This document shows, piece by piece, positions 43,415 through 55,095 of a DNA stretch of 64,000 nt. The first letter of the stretch is position 1. Each line of letters opens with the position of its first letter. The notes beneath the pieces were generated by a model. The model was not told where the DNA came from. It saw only the letters and a list, made by a program, of their open reading frames with translations, and did no database searches. This stretch comes from Crambe crambe (taxonomy: Eukaryota > Porifera > Demospongiae > Poecilosclerida > Crambeidae). The stretch covers positions 806,001 to 870,000 of the forward strand of contig OZ004588.1 of the NCBI GenBank assembly GCA_963924555.1, read 5' to 3'. Made by a program: the position numbers and the translations under genes.

Positions 43415-46400
43415 CTAATTGAATTCTTTTGGGAGAGATCTTGCATGCTGAAATTAGGTGATGAAAACCCAGGCCGTAGAATCATGCTATTCAAGTACAT
43501 CATACCGTTTGCCTCAGGTCTCCTGATAAAGTTTTCTTTTTCACAGGAGGCGGATTTTCAAAATATGGGGGTCTTTTCACAGCTAAAGGCAAATTGAGAT
43601 CGCTTGGCACATAGCGGAATCCTGAAGGATGAAGAAAGAAAGAAAGAAAAAAAGAAAGAAAGAAAGGAGGAGGAGGAAGAAGAAAAAAGAAGGATAAGAA
43701 GCAGTATAATTATGAAAAAATTAAATAAAGACTTAAAGTGCCAGTCCTACTCGAATAAATTTTAGACTAAAGCTTACTTCCAGAACCATTTAACTTGATT
43801 ACAGTAGAGCCACCGATCCTTGCACCATTCTTGAATTTGGAACCAGTCTCAAGAAAAGATGTACAATCAGAATCAGTCTTTTGGCTCTGCCCACAAGTCA
43901 GTCTTGACCTCAAATCAAAACGATTTGGTATAAAATTGGTACTGGCATCAGGTTGAGGTATAATTGTACTGTTGTTGTACAAACCAGTTCCAAATAAACT
44001 GGTTCCAAGATTTGTCGGCTTCCTTTGAGCAGTGAGCGATGAAAAAAGAAGAGCAGCACTGTCCGGTGAGAAGTTGAAATCTTTGTATTTTTGTTGAGGA
44101 TATTTTATAGACGGAGATAGCTGTTGACGTCTTTTATGGTTGCTTATTATTGTAGTTATTGGGGATGGTGTTTCAGGTCTTGCACTTGGTTCGCTTTGGT
44201 TACATGTACCTGCTGCTGCTGTCAACACTCTTGGAGCTGGGGGAAAGGCTATCTTACATGAAGCTGCAGCTGTCGATGCTGTATTCAACACTCTTTGAGA
44301 GGGAGGAACTAGCTTAGAGGTAGCCGCTGCTGTTATTGGGGATGGAGTTTCAGGTCTTGTACTAGGTTCACTTTGGTTACATGTACCTGCTGCTGCTGCT
44401 GTCTTTAACACTCTTGGAGCTGGGGGAAAAGCTATCTTACATGAAGCTTGAGAGGGAGGAACTAGGTTAGAGGTAGCCGGAGTTTCAGGTCTTGTACTAG
44501 GTTCACTTTGGTTACATGTACCTGCTGCTGATGATGCTGTCTTTAACACTCTTGGAGCTGGAGAAGGACATGTACTCACTGCTTCTCTTTGAGAGGGAGA
44601 AGCTGTTGTTGATGTTGTATTCAACACTCTTTGAGAGGGAGGAGCTAGTTTGGAGGTAGCTGCTGCTTTTGGAGAGGAAGGAGCTAGTTTTTCATGGAGT
44701 CTGTTTTTGAATCTTGGAGATGGAGGACTTGGTATGATGTCTGTTTTCTTTGGAGAAAAAAAAAAGCAGCTAGTGTGGTGTGTCATGAAGTAACAATATT
44801 AGCTGTAGTGACAGTGTCATTGTGTGGTTTTATGTAAAGTGCATGATCTCTCACCAGGGGCTAGGTGTCTCCTACTAACAAACTGGCCTATAGCTGTAGC
44901 TTAAACTAGGGTTAAAGAGTTCTACCCCTGAATAAGTCAGGTTAATAAGTTCATCCGACCTACAAATTAGTCTGGCATAGTCGACCCTTTACCATATTTC
45001 CCTCCAGGAGGAAAGGGTCTGGATACATGACTTGTGCATGCAGCAGGAATCATTTTTTATACCTAACGAACCACAAAAATTTCAATTGCACCGTTCAGCG
45101 AGCAACTCGCTCTTCTGTCCCTGCTTTGGCTGTCGTGCAGTGAAACAGCAATACCCGAGTCCTTGAATGATAGTAATAGTTGCAGTTTCCATGGAACTAA
45201 AATCGATCTGGCAAATGATAAAGTATGAAAGCTGGCCTCTTAGTGCCTCGATGGTAAGCTTGCACATGTGATTGGAAGCAAATAAAGCAACCTGATTGGT
45301 CCTGCAACAATAGTTGCAGCTGCACAAGTTGTATATGCTAGTAAGTCCAGACCCTTTCCCAGATCCTCCCAGAGGGGGTACAAATTCAGGTCCATACCCA
45401 GGAATTTTTGAAAGGGGGGTTCCAATAATCTGTGTGCTTGCGCGCGGAAATTTTTTGCATGGCCACGCTCACTTTTCCTGACCACACCCATTTTGATAGA
45501 TCTGTGTACGCTGTTGCAGCTGTTAACTGTAGATTGTAGGCAGTCAGGGAGTAGCTGATGAAGATGGTACCACTTCTACCTGTACAGTTGTCCAAGTCTT
45601 ACTTTATAATACAAGCTGAACTTAGCAGAGCTAATAGCTTTAGGCACAATAGATCTATAGCTGTTTTAAATTCAGTAGCCTAGGGGTGGGTTATAGCTAG
45701 CTAAAAACTGACCTTTTCTGGACAATAGGCTTTGTTAGACTTGTTCTCTTTCTCTCTGCTTTGAGCTAGCTCATGCACATGAACTAAAATGATTTTTAAT
45801 GATGCGTGCGATGTAAGTGCGCGTTTAAAATTCAATTTGAAAAGGGGGTTTGATCGAACCCCCGAACCCCCGCTGGGTACAGGCCTGAAATTACATGCCT
45901 AATGGGTATTAATTGTAACATCAATAATAATGTAGATGTATGATCACTGCCATCTCATACCTCTGCATGCTCTGTGAAACTAGCAGGTGGTTGATCGCCA
46001 AATAACAAAGCATCATCTTCATCCTCAAAAAGTTCGCTGAAACTTTATTATTAACATCACCGTGGTAATTCATTACTTCACATACCATCATTAGCTTATA
46101 CTTAAAGTGGGGAAATCCCCATGAAACCTTGCTAGTGCACTATACTAAATTAGGTTAAAGTCCCACTCCAAATGATATAACATCACCATGGTAATTCAAG
46201 TACCTCAGTTTAAATGACACCATGATTTCCTCTCTCTCCCCTTCCCTTCAAAAAGGAAACTCCATTCAAAAGAGGGATTTTCCACTAATAGACATTATTG
46301 TCATAGTCACTGATATGGCTATTATACGTATAATGTGCCCTAAGAAGCCTAAGAGATGCTTATCTTGTAAAGACATCAAACGATCACCAGATCCTGCGCA

Positions 46401-46672
46401 GTGATATGGTTTACAAGACAAGCATATATTTCCCTTTCCCTGGATCACTTGTTTCACTCACTTTATATTACTTATGTCTACTTCTCCTTCTGGCTGCTCT
46501 AGCTCCAAACCCAAAATTTCATCATCATCTAGAAGCAGCTGCTGCAGTTAAAAAAAAAGTTGAGTGTGCATGTTAGTTACTATAGCAGCTGTGTCATTGT
46601 GTGCAGAACTGTAGTACAAGTTACGTGGCACTTCACTCTTACCTCCTTTGTTGAGATAATATCCACTGCCAT
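43415..46672 (-). CDS. Unrecognised Pro/Ser-rich protein with acidic N-terminus (434 aa)
   Basis: Six exons join in frame: 46672-46643, 46541-46462, 46036-45961, 44747-43778, 43621-43506, 43447-43415. The N-terminus is acidic and hydrophobic (LLLDDDEILGLELEQ; ELFEDEDDALLFGDQPP), like short linear binding or activation motifs. Exon 4 is low-complexity Pro/Ser/Thr/Ala with internal repeats: APRVLKTA and CNQSEPSTRPETPSPI occur three times and PPSQRVLNT twice, with matching DNA repeats, so the region has expanded recently. Exon 5 gives RYVPSDLNLPLAVKRPPYF, which looks conserved. No signal peptide or membrane segment; an intracellular, largely disordered protein is inferred. The final 33-nt exon (HARSLPKEFN and stop) is supported only by phase and an acceptor. 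I do not recognise the family. Confidence 0.6.
44787..45960. other. Long intron with a repeat element at about 45391-45893
   Basis: This is intron 3 of the Pro/Ser-rich gene. Its right part begins CCATACCCAGGAATTTTTGA and ends with a CCGCTGGGTACAGG motif; the CCCAG/CTGGG ends and a GGGGG...CCCCC inner pair suggest a transposon of about 500 bp. The copy of TTGACCCTTTACCATA near 44975 also occurs at 2-17, 37984 and 62325. Confidence 0.4.
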
Positions 46673-46740
46673 GACTATAGAGCTAGCCAGTCCTTCTCTG
46701 CACGTGTCAAATGACCTCCGACCTTTGCCTTAATTACTGT

Positions 46741-46750
46741 GCGCATGCGC
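46741..46750. promoter_or_regulatory. NRF-1-like palindrome upstream of the Pro/Ser-rich gene
   Basis: GCGCATGCGC lies 69 bp before the minus-strand start codon at 46672, in a TATA-less region. Confidence 0.5.
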
Positions 46751-48205
46751 AATAGCAGTTAAAAAAGTTAAAATTACGTAATGACCTATTAGGTGGCCAC
46801 GTGGGCGTGGGCGATCGGCTCGAATATTAATTATTTTGCGGTAGGCACTAATCGCCCACGCTAATTGGTATTTTCAGACTCCCTTTATTTTGTAGACCAG
46901 CAGTATCCTGCATTGTGCAATGAGGACTAGTCTCACACGTTTTTTAGATACATGCCAAGATCATCCCTTGATAGCAGTAATAACTAATTTGGTCATCCAG
47001 TGGAGGACCTGGTCCTGATTGAGGTGTTTCATGTTGGTTTAAGAGAGGTAAATATCAACAGTTTTGGTTTTTAAGGAAAAATCCTTTCAGTGTAGGTAAT
47101 TTGTGCCATATGGAAGTTGATTTTTAGTGATAAGTACGACTGGCATAACAACAACTCGTTTTCATGTGCAAAATAAAATTAGTCCCCCCATAGCTAGTGC
47201 AGTAATGTCTGATGAGATCACAATTATTCATGACAATCTCTGCTGAATCTTAGCCTAGCTATACCATATTCAGTTGATTGTTCCTCCATGATCGGGATAG
47301 CCTCCATAATTGGGCTATACCATGTTCAGTTGACAGTTTTAATTTTGCCCCTCCATACCATGTCCTGTACATTTCTTGAGTAATCCATTTAGCTAGCTGT
47401 GATAATAGGTAAATATACTATCTATAAAAACGGGGAGTCACAGCGGCCAGGCCCCATATAAATAATTATTTTTTGCCACAGTTCAATGAATGGAAGCTGT
47501 TTATACAACAAATCAAAACCAGGTCACTAAATTTACTAACTAGCCTTAATCCATGGGAAATTCCCAAGAAATGGCATCTTCGAAATATTTGCTCATGCAT
47601 CGCCTGCAGAAGGAGAATAGCTAATTATAAATGCATTCCACCCATGAATTCACTTTCTATAACAAACTGGACAGTAATTATCACAAGTAGTTAACTAGTT
47701 ATAAGCTTTCCTCTATGTCATCCTGGAATATAATCAATAATAGCCTATAGCTAGATTGTAGGGACATTCCACGTTGCTATAATTGGCTCTTGATGATCTC
47801 CATGTTATAAGCGTGCAGATTAATTCTAATTTCCACCCAAAATTACAATATTTCTTTGTGATTTTGATAAGCTCATGTCGTAATCTAGTAATGTGTGTCT
47901 GCAGACTTAATTACCATCCTAAACCCACACAGCTAAACTAACTGATAAGAGGGTATTGTTGGTTTAGCTATACTAGCACTCGTTGGAAGTTTGAAGTAAG
48001 AGAAGTGTTGAGTGCTCAGATGTGGGATTCCCCTAGGGACGAATATGTTTGTTAAAAATAAACCAAAACAACAAAAATATTTATGATGTAACATAATTTG
48101 GTAGTATGAATTTTTGTAGCTATTTAAAAATATTTAGTAAATTCATACATGAAGTGTGGGTTTCCCCTATGCCATGTGGCCTGTTATGCAACATTTTTTT
48201 TTTAA
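46751..48205. other. Intergenic region; no gene seen
   Basis: AT-rich sequence. The 73-residue open frame near 47473 has no features that mark it as coding. Confidence 0.5.
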
Positions 48206-48213
48206 TATAAAAG
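48206..48213 (+). promoter_or_regulatory. TATA box of the CUB-like secreted gene
   Basis: TATAAAAG followed by TGGAG, 116 bp before the start codon. TATAAAAGTGGAG is identical to the box of peroxidase gene 2. Confidence 0.65.
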
Positions 48214-48321
48214 TGGAGTTGCTCTGTTCCTATATCCAAGCCTGAGCACAGCAAGCAGCAAAATCATCTTCATACCAACTCCATTGAATCTTACTAGCTA
48301 TAGCTTCAAGCAGAACAAGAA

Positions 48322-49107
48322 ATGGCACCAGCATCATTTATCATATCCACCATCTTTCTCTCCACCATTATTAGTCTATTGGAATTGGCAGCAGCACAAA
48401 ACTGTCCCTGCAGAGAAAATGTCGCCATGAATGTCCATTGTAGTGACTCTAAGCTCATACAGAACGAATACCTCCAGCATGATAATGTAGCAAGAGGTCT
48501 CTATGGCGACTGTCTCCCCGCTGTTACAGAAAAGTATGTTTCAAAAAATTTCTATAATCCTATAGATGACAATTACCTTTATTTCAGTTCAGCAAAATGT
48601 TTCAAATGGAGTACAAAGAGATGCTCTAACCAGTTGGAAGGGAGATGCAGTCTGAGAACACAAACCAAAAGGGCCACCAATCTTCTCATGAGCAACTCAG
48701 ATCAAAGCACTGCTACCTTAGTATCACCAGGCTTCAATAGGAGGAGATACTTGCATAGGATATTCTGTCTTTATAACGTGTCTCTTAACTGCCCTGGGAG
48801 GAATGTGGATATCACAGCTTCCGAGAGAACCATGCGTTTTTCATCTGACCAAGAAGATTATCTAGCTTTTTACATCAACCAAACACTACATCGTGAGAAA
48901 TTGTGGGGGGATAAGATCCTTCCATCCTATCGTACAAGACTGCCAAGTAACTCCTTCATGGCAGTGTTTTACACAGATGTGGATTCTCATAATGCTGGGA
49001 GATTTGAGCTTCAAGCAAGGTGCAGTGATGTAGCACCCACGGCAGGTCCAGCAACCACTGAAATAGGTTCAGGGGACACAGGTACACTGATCATCTCAGG
49101 ACAGTAA
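48322..49107 (+). CDS. Secreted protein with possible CUB-like domain, intronless, 261 aa
   Basis: A signal peptide (about residues 1-25, ending LELAAA) is followed by a cysteine-rich N-terminal half (CPC, HC, DC, KC, RC, RC spacings between residues 28 and 115). The C-terminal half, about residues 145-240 (FCLYNVSLNCPG...DYLAFYI...NSFMAVFYTD...GRFELQARC), has a CUB-like pattern: first Cys pair, central hydrophobic strand, then FMAVFYTD before the final strand and Cys. The last 20 residues are Thr/Gly/Ser-rich. At least two N-glycosylation sites (NVS, NQT) are visible. The CUB assignment is tentative. It shares its promoter box with the peroxidase cluster 5-20 kb upstream. Confidence 0.7.
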   Translation: MAPASFIISTIFLSTIISLLELAAAQNCPCRENVAMNVHCSDSKLIQNEYLQHDNVARGLYGDCLPAVTEKYVSKNFYNPIDDNYLYFSSAKCFKWSTKRCSNQLEGRCSLRTQTKRATNLLMSNSDQSTATLVSPGFNRRRYLHRIFCLYNVSLNCPGRNVDITASERTMRFSSDQEDYLAFYINQTLHREKLWGDKILPSYRTRLPSNSFMAVFYTDVDSHNAGRFELQARCSDVAPTAGPATTEIGSGDTGTLIISGQ

Positions 49108-49436
49108 CAGACAAAAAATATGACTGCTTCCTAATTATTTATCTATGCAATGAGTACAGGACAATTATTATTATTATGGCATTCATTTTGGCTAATTTTA
49201 TCTATTCAAAATTTAAAAATTACTTTTTTTATAACACTTGCTAATAACTGACAAATTATACAAATAATTATAAGCTCTAGCTAACTAGTATATTTATTAG
49301 CTGCATGCATGATAATTAATGCTGCAAGCTGGCTATACAGTAACACAAAATAATCTGCATCATTTTCATACTTAGCCATAGACTTCACTCATCAGAACAT
49401 CACCCCATGCATGCAAATAACTTTGGGCAACTCAGC

Positions 49437-50084
49437 ATTCCAATTTTTTATCAAGGGGATTTGGAATAAACTTAAAGCTTTGCCTATGAGGTGACAAAGA
49501 AGGTCATGAATGATAGTACCCTGTGAATGATTAAAATTAATCTAGCTATTGTTTTCCTTATTAAATGGAAAATAAATAAGTGACATAATAGGAAAAACAA
49601 TGATGTTGAGACCACCCTAAAGGCATAATTTTGGAAAGTGCATCACTGCATAAGCCATTATAATTATAGTTTGAACACTGCGAGTCTGACATAGCTACAT
49701 GTAATTGCTGCATGCCTGCACCAAGATTCTGTAGCTTCAAACCCTGGGGAAGTCCTGCTAGTTATAAACTAATTCTAAATGCTGTCTTGTCAAAAAGTAC
49801 CAATGCATTGCTGCAGTACAGCGATCATTCATTCTCATCATTCAACTCATCATTCCAATTTTTTTATCAAGGGGATTTGGAAAGATATTCATAAACTTAA
49901 AGCTTTGTCTATGAGGTGACAAATGCTGACCAAGAAGGTCATGAATGACGGTACCCTGTTAATGATTAAAATTAATCGAGCTTAAGCAATTATTGTTTTC
50001 CTTATTAGCTAAATGGAAAATAAATAAGTGACATAATAGGAAAAACAATGATGTTGAGACCACCCTAAAGGCATAATTTTGGAA
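49437..50084. repeat. Direct duplication of ~200-bp non-coding unit
   Basis: The segment starting TCCAATTTTTTATCAAGGGG at 49437-49635 is repeated at 49852-50084 with a few small insertions (e.g. AGATATTCA and CTTAAGCAA). About 215 bp of different sequence separates the copies. No coding content. Confidence 0.88.
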
Positions 50085-50225
50085 CATGCATGGATGGAAG
50101 CAAAAAATGTAACACCTTTTTTTGACAAGTCAGCATTTAGAAATAGTTTATAGTATCTCTTAATTGAAATACCACTGTCTATAGCTAGCTATAACTCATG
50201 TGCAGTACACAGTTAATTCTCACAT

Positions 50226-50362
50226 GCAGTGTTGCCAGGTTCATGGATTTATCCACAATCTGTGGATTTTTGGATAAGAAAATTGTTTATGGATGTCCAT
50301 GGATGTCTATGGCATCCTTTTCTGTCTGTGGATTTTTTAAGAGAGCAACCTGGCAACACTGC
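50226..50362. mobile_element. MITE with perfect 16-bp terminal inverted repeats
   Basis: GCAGTGTTGCCAGGTT (50226-50241) and its exact reverse complement (50347-50362) bound a 105-bp centre rich in GTGGAT motifs. ACAT lies directly outside both ends, a possible 4-bp target-site duplication. The CAGTGTTGCC end is reminiscent of hAT-like non-autonomous elements, but an 8-bp duplication was not seen. Confidence 0.8.
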
Positions 50363-50479
50363 ACATGTGAACAATAAATCATAGCTACCTACAGCTCTAC
50401 TACTATCGATATGATGCTCGAGTTATAAGTTAGCCACGGGCCCCAAGTACCTAGTACCTGCAGTAAAAAAAAATGAAAC

Positions 50480-50549
50480 TCTCGCGCGCGCGAGATCGCA
50501 CGTGGGTTGAATGACTGCGCTCTAAATAGAAAAAAAAACAGGTTCTACA
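50480..50549 (+). promoter_or_regulatory. CpG-rich upstream region of OXA1L
   Basis: CTCTCGCGCGCGCGAGATCG, a palindromic TCTCGCG-type element, followed by CACGTGGG, within 70 bp of the start codon. No TATA box; typical of housekeeping starts. Confidence 0.5.
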
Positions 50550-53500
50550 ATGTTATCTGCAATAAGAACAGGAACATGTAGCCGTGGATGTATTTTATCA
50601 ACCTCTAGACATTCAAGTATTTATTCTCATAACATTTCTTCGGGCTCATCGATTATCTGGTCGCGGAGACCATCAGCCCCTGTCGATCACCTTACCAGAT
50701 GCAGGCTTTTGAGTACATTACCAACATCATCCAGTCAAGCAGCTGATTCCCAGATAATTCAAGACACATCCAGTCCTCCTGTTCCTCCCACAGAAGCATT
50801 CCAAACATCCTCACATGAAATATGGGCAGCTGATGCTGCAAAACTCTTATCCGAGAATGAAACTTTTACCGATCTTGGTCTTGGAGGTTACTCACCAATT
50901 GGACTTCTTCAATCTTCAATGGAATTCTTTAACAGCTCCCTCGGGTTGCCGTGGTGGGGGGCCATTGTGGCTAGCACCCTCTGCCTAAGGGTACTCTTTA
51001 TCCCCCTCAATATTTATATCCGGAAAAATGCAGTCAGATTAAACAATATCAACCCTGAGGTCGAAAAATTCAAAGATAAGATGAATTTGTACCTTACTGT
51101 TGGGAAAACCGAACTAGCCAACTTGGAGAGACGTAAAATGAACGCTGTTTTCAAAAAGCACGGAGCTCGACCCATTCTCTCTGTGATTCCCATGTTGTTT
51201 CAAGGTGGAATCTTTTTAAGCTTCTTTGTGGCAATTCGACGGATGGTGAATGCTCCGGTGGTTGGCATGATGAATGGAGGGGCATTGTGGTTCACAGATC
51301 TGACAGTACCTGATCCTGCTTATGTGCTACCCATCATCTCCACCGCATCACTTCTGGTCAGTTTGGAGGTAGGTTTGGAGAAACTCATATTGGAGGGAAA
51401 TTCCGGGGAAAAGTACTCCCTGGAAAAATAGAGGGAAACTCCTGGGATATTGGAGAAAACTCCGGGGAAAAGGACAGATACTGGAGGGAAACTCCTGGGA
51501 AAAGGACAGATACTGGAGGGAAACTCCCGGGAAAAGGATAGATGTGGAGGAAACTCCTGTAGATATTGTTATTATCCATTCTTTTAAATGTTGAGTCAGC
51601 TAGGTGGAGAGGCTGGAGTTAAGAACCCACAGATGGAAAAGACAAAGAAATACTTTCGTATTGCAGCTATTGGTATGATAGCAGTTACATCCCGGCTTCC
51701 TGCTGTGAGTCCAATATTACATTGGTATTAACATCACTGTTTGCATTTAATAAAGGGCTGGGATAGTCAAGAATTTTGGTAAAGGGGTATTATGCTATAA
51801 CTGTTAGCTTCTGGTAAAGGGTCATTGGGCCGTAACAGTTAGCATTTGGTAAAGGGTCGTCATGAGATCTAGTAAAGGATTGTGCTCAAATTGCGGTGCT
51901 GATTTCTCGTTTATTATTCCAATTTCTTCAATGCCCCTTAGGGTCTCTTTATGTACTGGTTGCCTTCTCTGGCATTCTCCATTTGTAATGTTCTGGTGCT
52001 AAAGTTGCCGGGTATTCGTGGCCTCCTGGGAATAGACGACGAGATAAATGTCCAAGGCAACCCTCAAGACAAAAGACTAACTTGGAGCGAGAGTGAGTCA
52101 GTTTCCCTTAAAAAAAATGAGCCAATGAAAGTGAGATTATGGTGCTCTTTATTAAGAGTTTGGGGTTCCCCCTAAGAGGATTATATTGACTTCATTAGGT
52201 GGTGCTCTTTATTAAGAATTAGGTGCTTCCCTAATGGTTTACCTCACAGTAATATGAATTGCACAATATCTGAAGCTATTGCGGAACTTAGCATGGCTTC
52301 AGTTTTGAGTTAGTCTTTCACTGTTGTGTGTTGATATTGGAAGGTGGGTGGTATACTTTCATCGTAACATAATGTAACGGTAGAGCAATGGACGTGTGAC
52401 CATATTTGGGAGGGGGAGGAGGTAAGGGAGAGAGGGTGATACATTTATTATGGCAGGTTATTCTTCAAGTGTAATTAGACTGAGCTTTGCCCAGTGACCA
52501 GGCTCAAGAAGAATGCGTGGTAAACTTAAAAGTGGGTGGAGTTAATCAGATTAATTATAATATGATATCACTTAGTTATCTCCACAGTTACCCTAACCCT
52601 TAATAAGGCTATGAGTAATTGAAACCAATTATGCACCCACTGGTCAGAGGTTCCCCATAGTTACCCCATGCAACTTTAAACATGGCAATGAACTAAATTA
52701 TTACCAGGGATATACCCACTGTTCGTAACCACATAGGGGAAAATGAAGTTACTCCAACTCTTAAATGGGGCAATGAACTAATTATCAGGGATGTACCCAC
52801 TGTTCATACCACATAGGGAAACTAATAATTACCAGGGATATACCCACTGTTCATAACCACATAGGGGAAAAGGAAATTGCCCCAACTCTTAAACAGGGCA
52901 ATGAACGAATACAGTGAAAACTCTCTTAGTGAACTCTCCATATTCAGGATGAAAAAACCTCTTTATTGGTGATATTTTTTCAAGGAACCATTATTGCTAA
53001 TACAAACTGAATCTCTGAAGAGTAGAAACCTCTCTATTAGGAGATCCCATGTCCGCTGTATAAGAGGTCCCACTGTGTACTCAACTGTTCATACCACATA
53101 GGGAATGTAATATTTATCACAGCAGGTGTTATGTGTGGCCACTTGCATTGGAACTAAAATAATGTTTGGAACTTTCCATCAATTTGCTTCCAACTTCATA
53201 ACATCCTTATCCAATTTATGTCCACATTCTTGTGCAAGCTAATAATATTATAATAGTGTCTGTCATTCTAGCCCCCAGGGCCTAATAGTGTCTGTCATGA
53301 TTAGCTTATCATTCCTTTCACTGGAAAACAAGAGCAGCTGTCCACAAGGAGAGGAGCGTCGGGGTTGAATTTTATCTCTTTCCGATGTCTCTCGTATTCT
53401 TGTGCAGAAATCTGATATTTCAGTTACCTTATTATTGTGATAGTGAACTTGATGTTATAGGATGTTAATTATTAGGGTCATGTGACATTCACATGATATT

Positions 53501-55055
53501 GGTGGACACTGGACCCTATTCATGATTCATGAGGTTTCCCTAAAGTCTCACAATCCTGATAAAGATTCTATTTCTACCGCATAGCATGGTATTTTTGTGG
53601 GATAAATTTTTGTGCAATGTGTGAACCATCTCTTGTTTTAGTGTATTAAAATACACAAAAATTTTATCCTGTGAAAATTTTTGCGATGCAGCACATATTT
53701 GACCTTGTCTAATGCCATGTTTACACGTGTGCCCAACCCGGGTAGAGATTCAATCTGGATTCCAATCCACCTAATTGATGTGGGTTGGGCTACCCAGTTT
53801 GGAATCCGGGGTTGGTACCGTTCACATGCGAAGTGAATCCGGGTCGAAACCTAGAACCCCCATGTAAACGGGGCTTAAGACACGCTGATTCCCCTAGGGC
53901 TAAGTCACAAGTCTAAATACATGTATTTGACTGAGTGGACAATCCCTTGTCTAAGACCCTGGGGCTAAGTCACAAGTCTAAAAACATGATAGCTAAAGGA
54001 AGTCTAAATTTCTGCCTGTAACTTTCCACGTATGCAGTTGCCATGGTCCATGGAACTGTTTACGATAAGGTTCTTCTTGTGAGGTCCTCAGTAAGAGCCA
54101 GTTCGTGTGAGGAATTACAAATGCTCTTCCAACAATCTTCACTAATGACACCAGTAATTATTTGAGAACTTATTCTTTTAGGAATTTGTAGTAATTGTGG
54201 GGAAACTACACCCTGAAATTCTTATAGACATGTCTTATGTCCCATTTGCATTCTACTAGTAATTACAGAGGAACTCTTCAGGATGGACACCCTGAAGGCA
54301 TGAAATCCAATAATAATATCTTTATTATGTAAGACACTTCAGTGTCTCCATTATGTAAATGTGTTTTAATCCACCCCTGAAATGAGCACATCTCTCTAAT
54401 CAGGACACCTCTCTAATTAGCAGGACACCTCTCTAATCAGGACACCTCTAATCAGGACACTTCTCTAATCAGGACACCTCTAATCAGGACACCTCTCTAA
54501 TTAGCAGGACACCTCTCTAATCATGACACTTCTCTAATTAGCAGGACACCTCTATAATCAGGACACTTCTCTAATCAGGACACTTCTCTAATCAGGATAC
54601 CTCTCTAATTAGCAGGACACCTCTAATCAGGCAGATGTAAATACATACATACATATTAACCTGACAATGTGTGATTGGTTGCCTCTTTTGTCTATGAGCG
54701 TTAATCCATGTTTAGCATGTTACCCTGAGTGCTTGGTCTTATTTCGAGTTTAGTCTTCAATTCTCTGCCTTTTTAGGAGGTCACCCCTTCCTGTTTTGCC
54801 CCACCTAGGTACCCCTTCCTGTTTGGCATTTTGTCCCATGAAATCACAATTACTCGAGGACTCCTTCCGGGAGGTCAGAAATGGAGTCAAGTCCAAGTCC
54901 TTGAAGTTGCAGTCTGAAACAGGAAACTAGCCAATTCCCCTCCACCCTTGGTCAAGTTTGCCTTTTGTCTGATCAAATTTCCCATTAACAGCTTTAACAG
55001 CTGTGGGGGTTAGAATCTCATCCATTATATCTGGACATTAGTGAGCCGAGGGAGA

Positions 55056-55095
<40 letters not shown>

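Noticed and set aside
47473-47694. 73-residue plus-strand frame
   Set aside because: No signal peptide, domain, splice partner or promoter; composition typical of chance.
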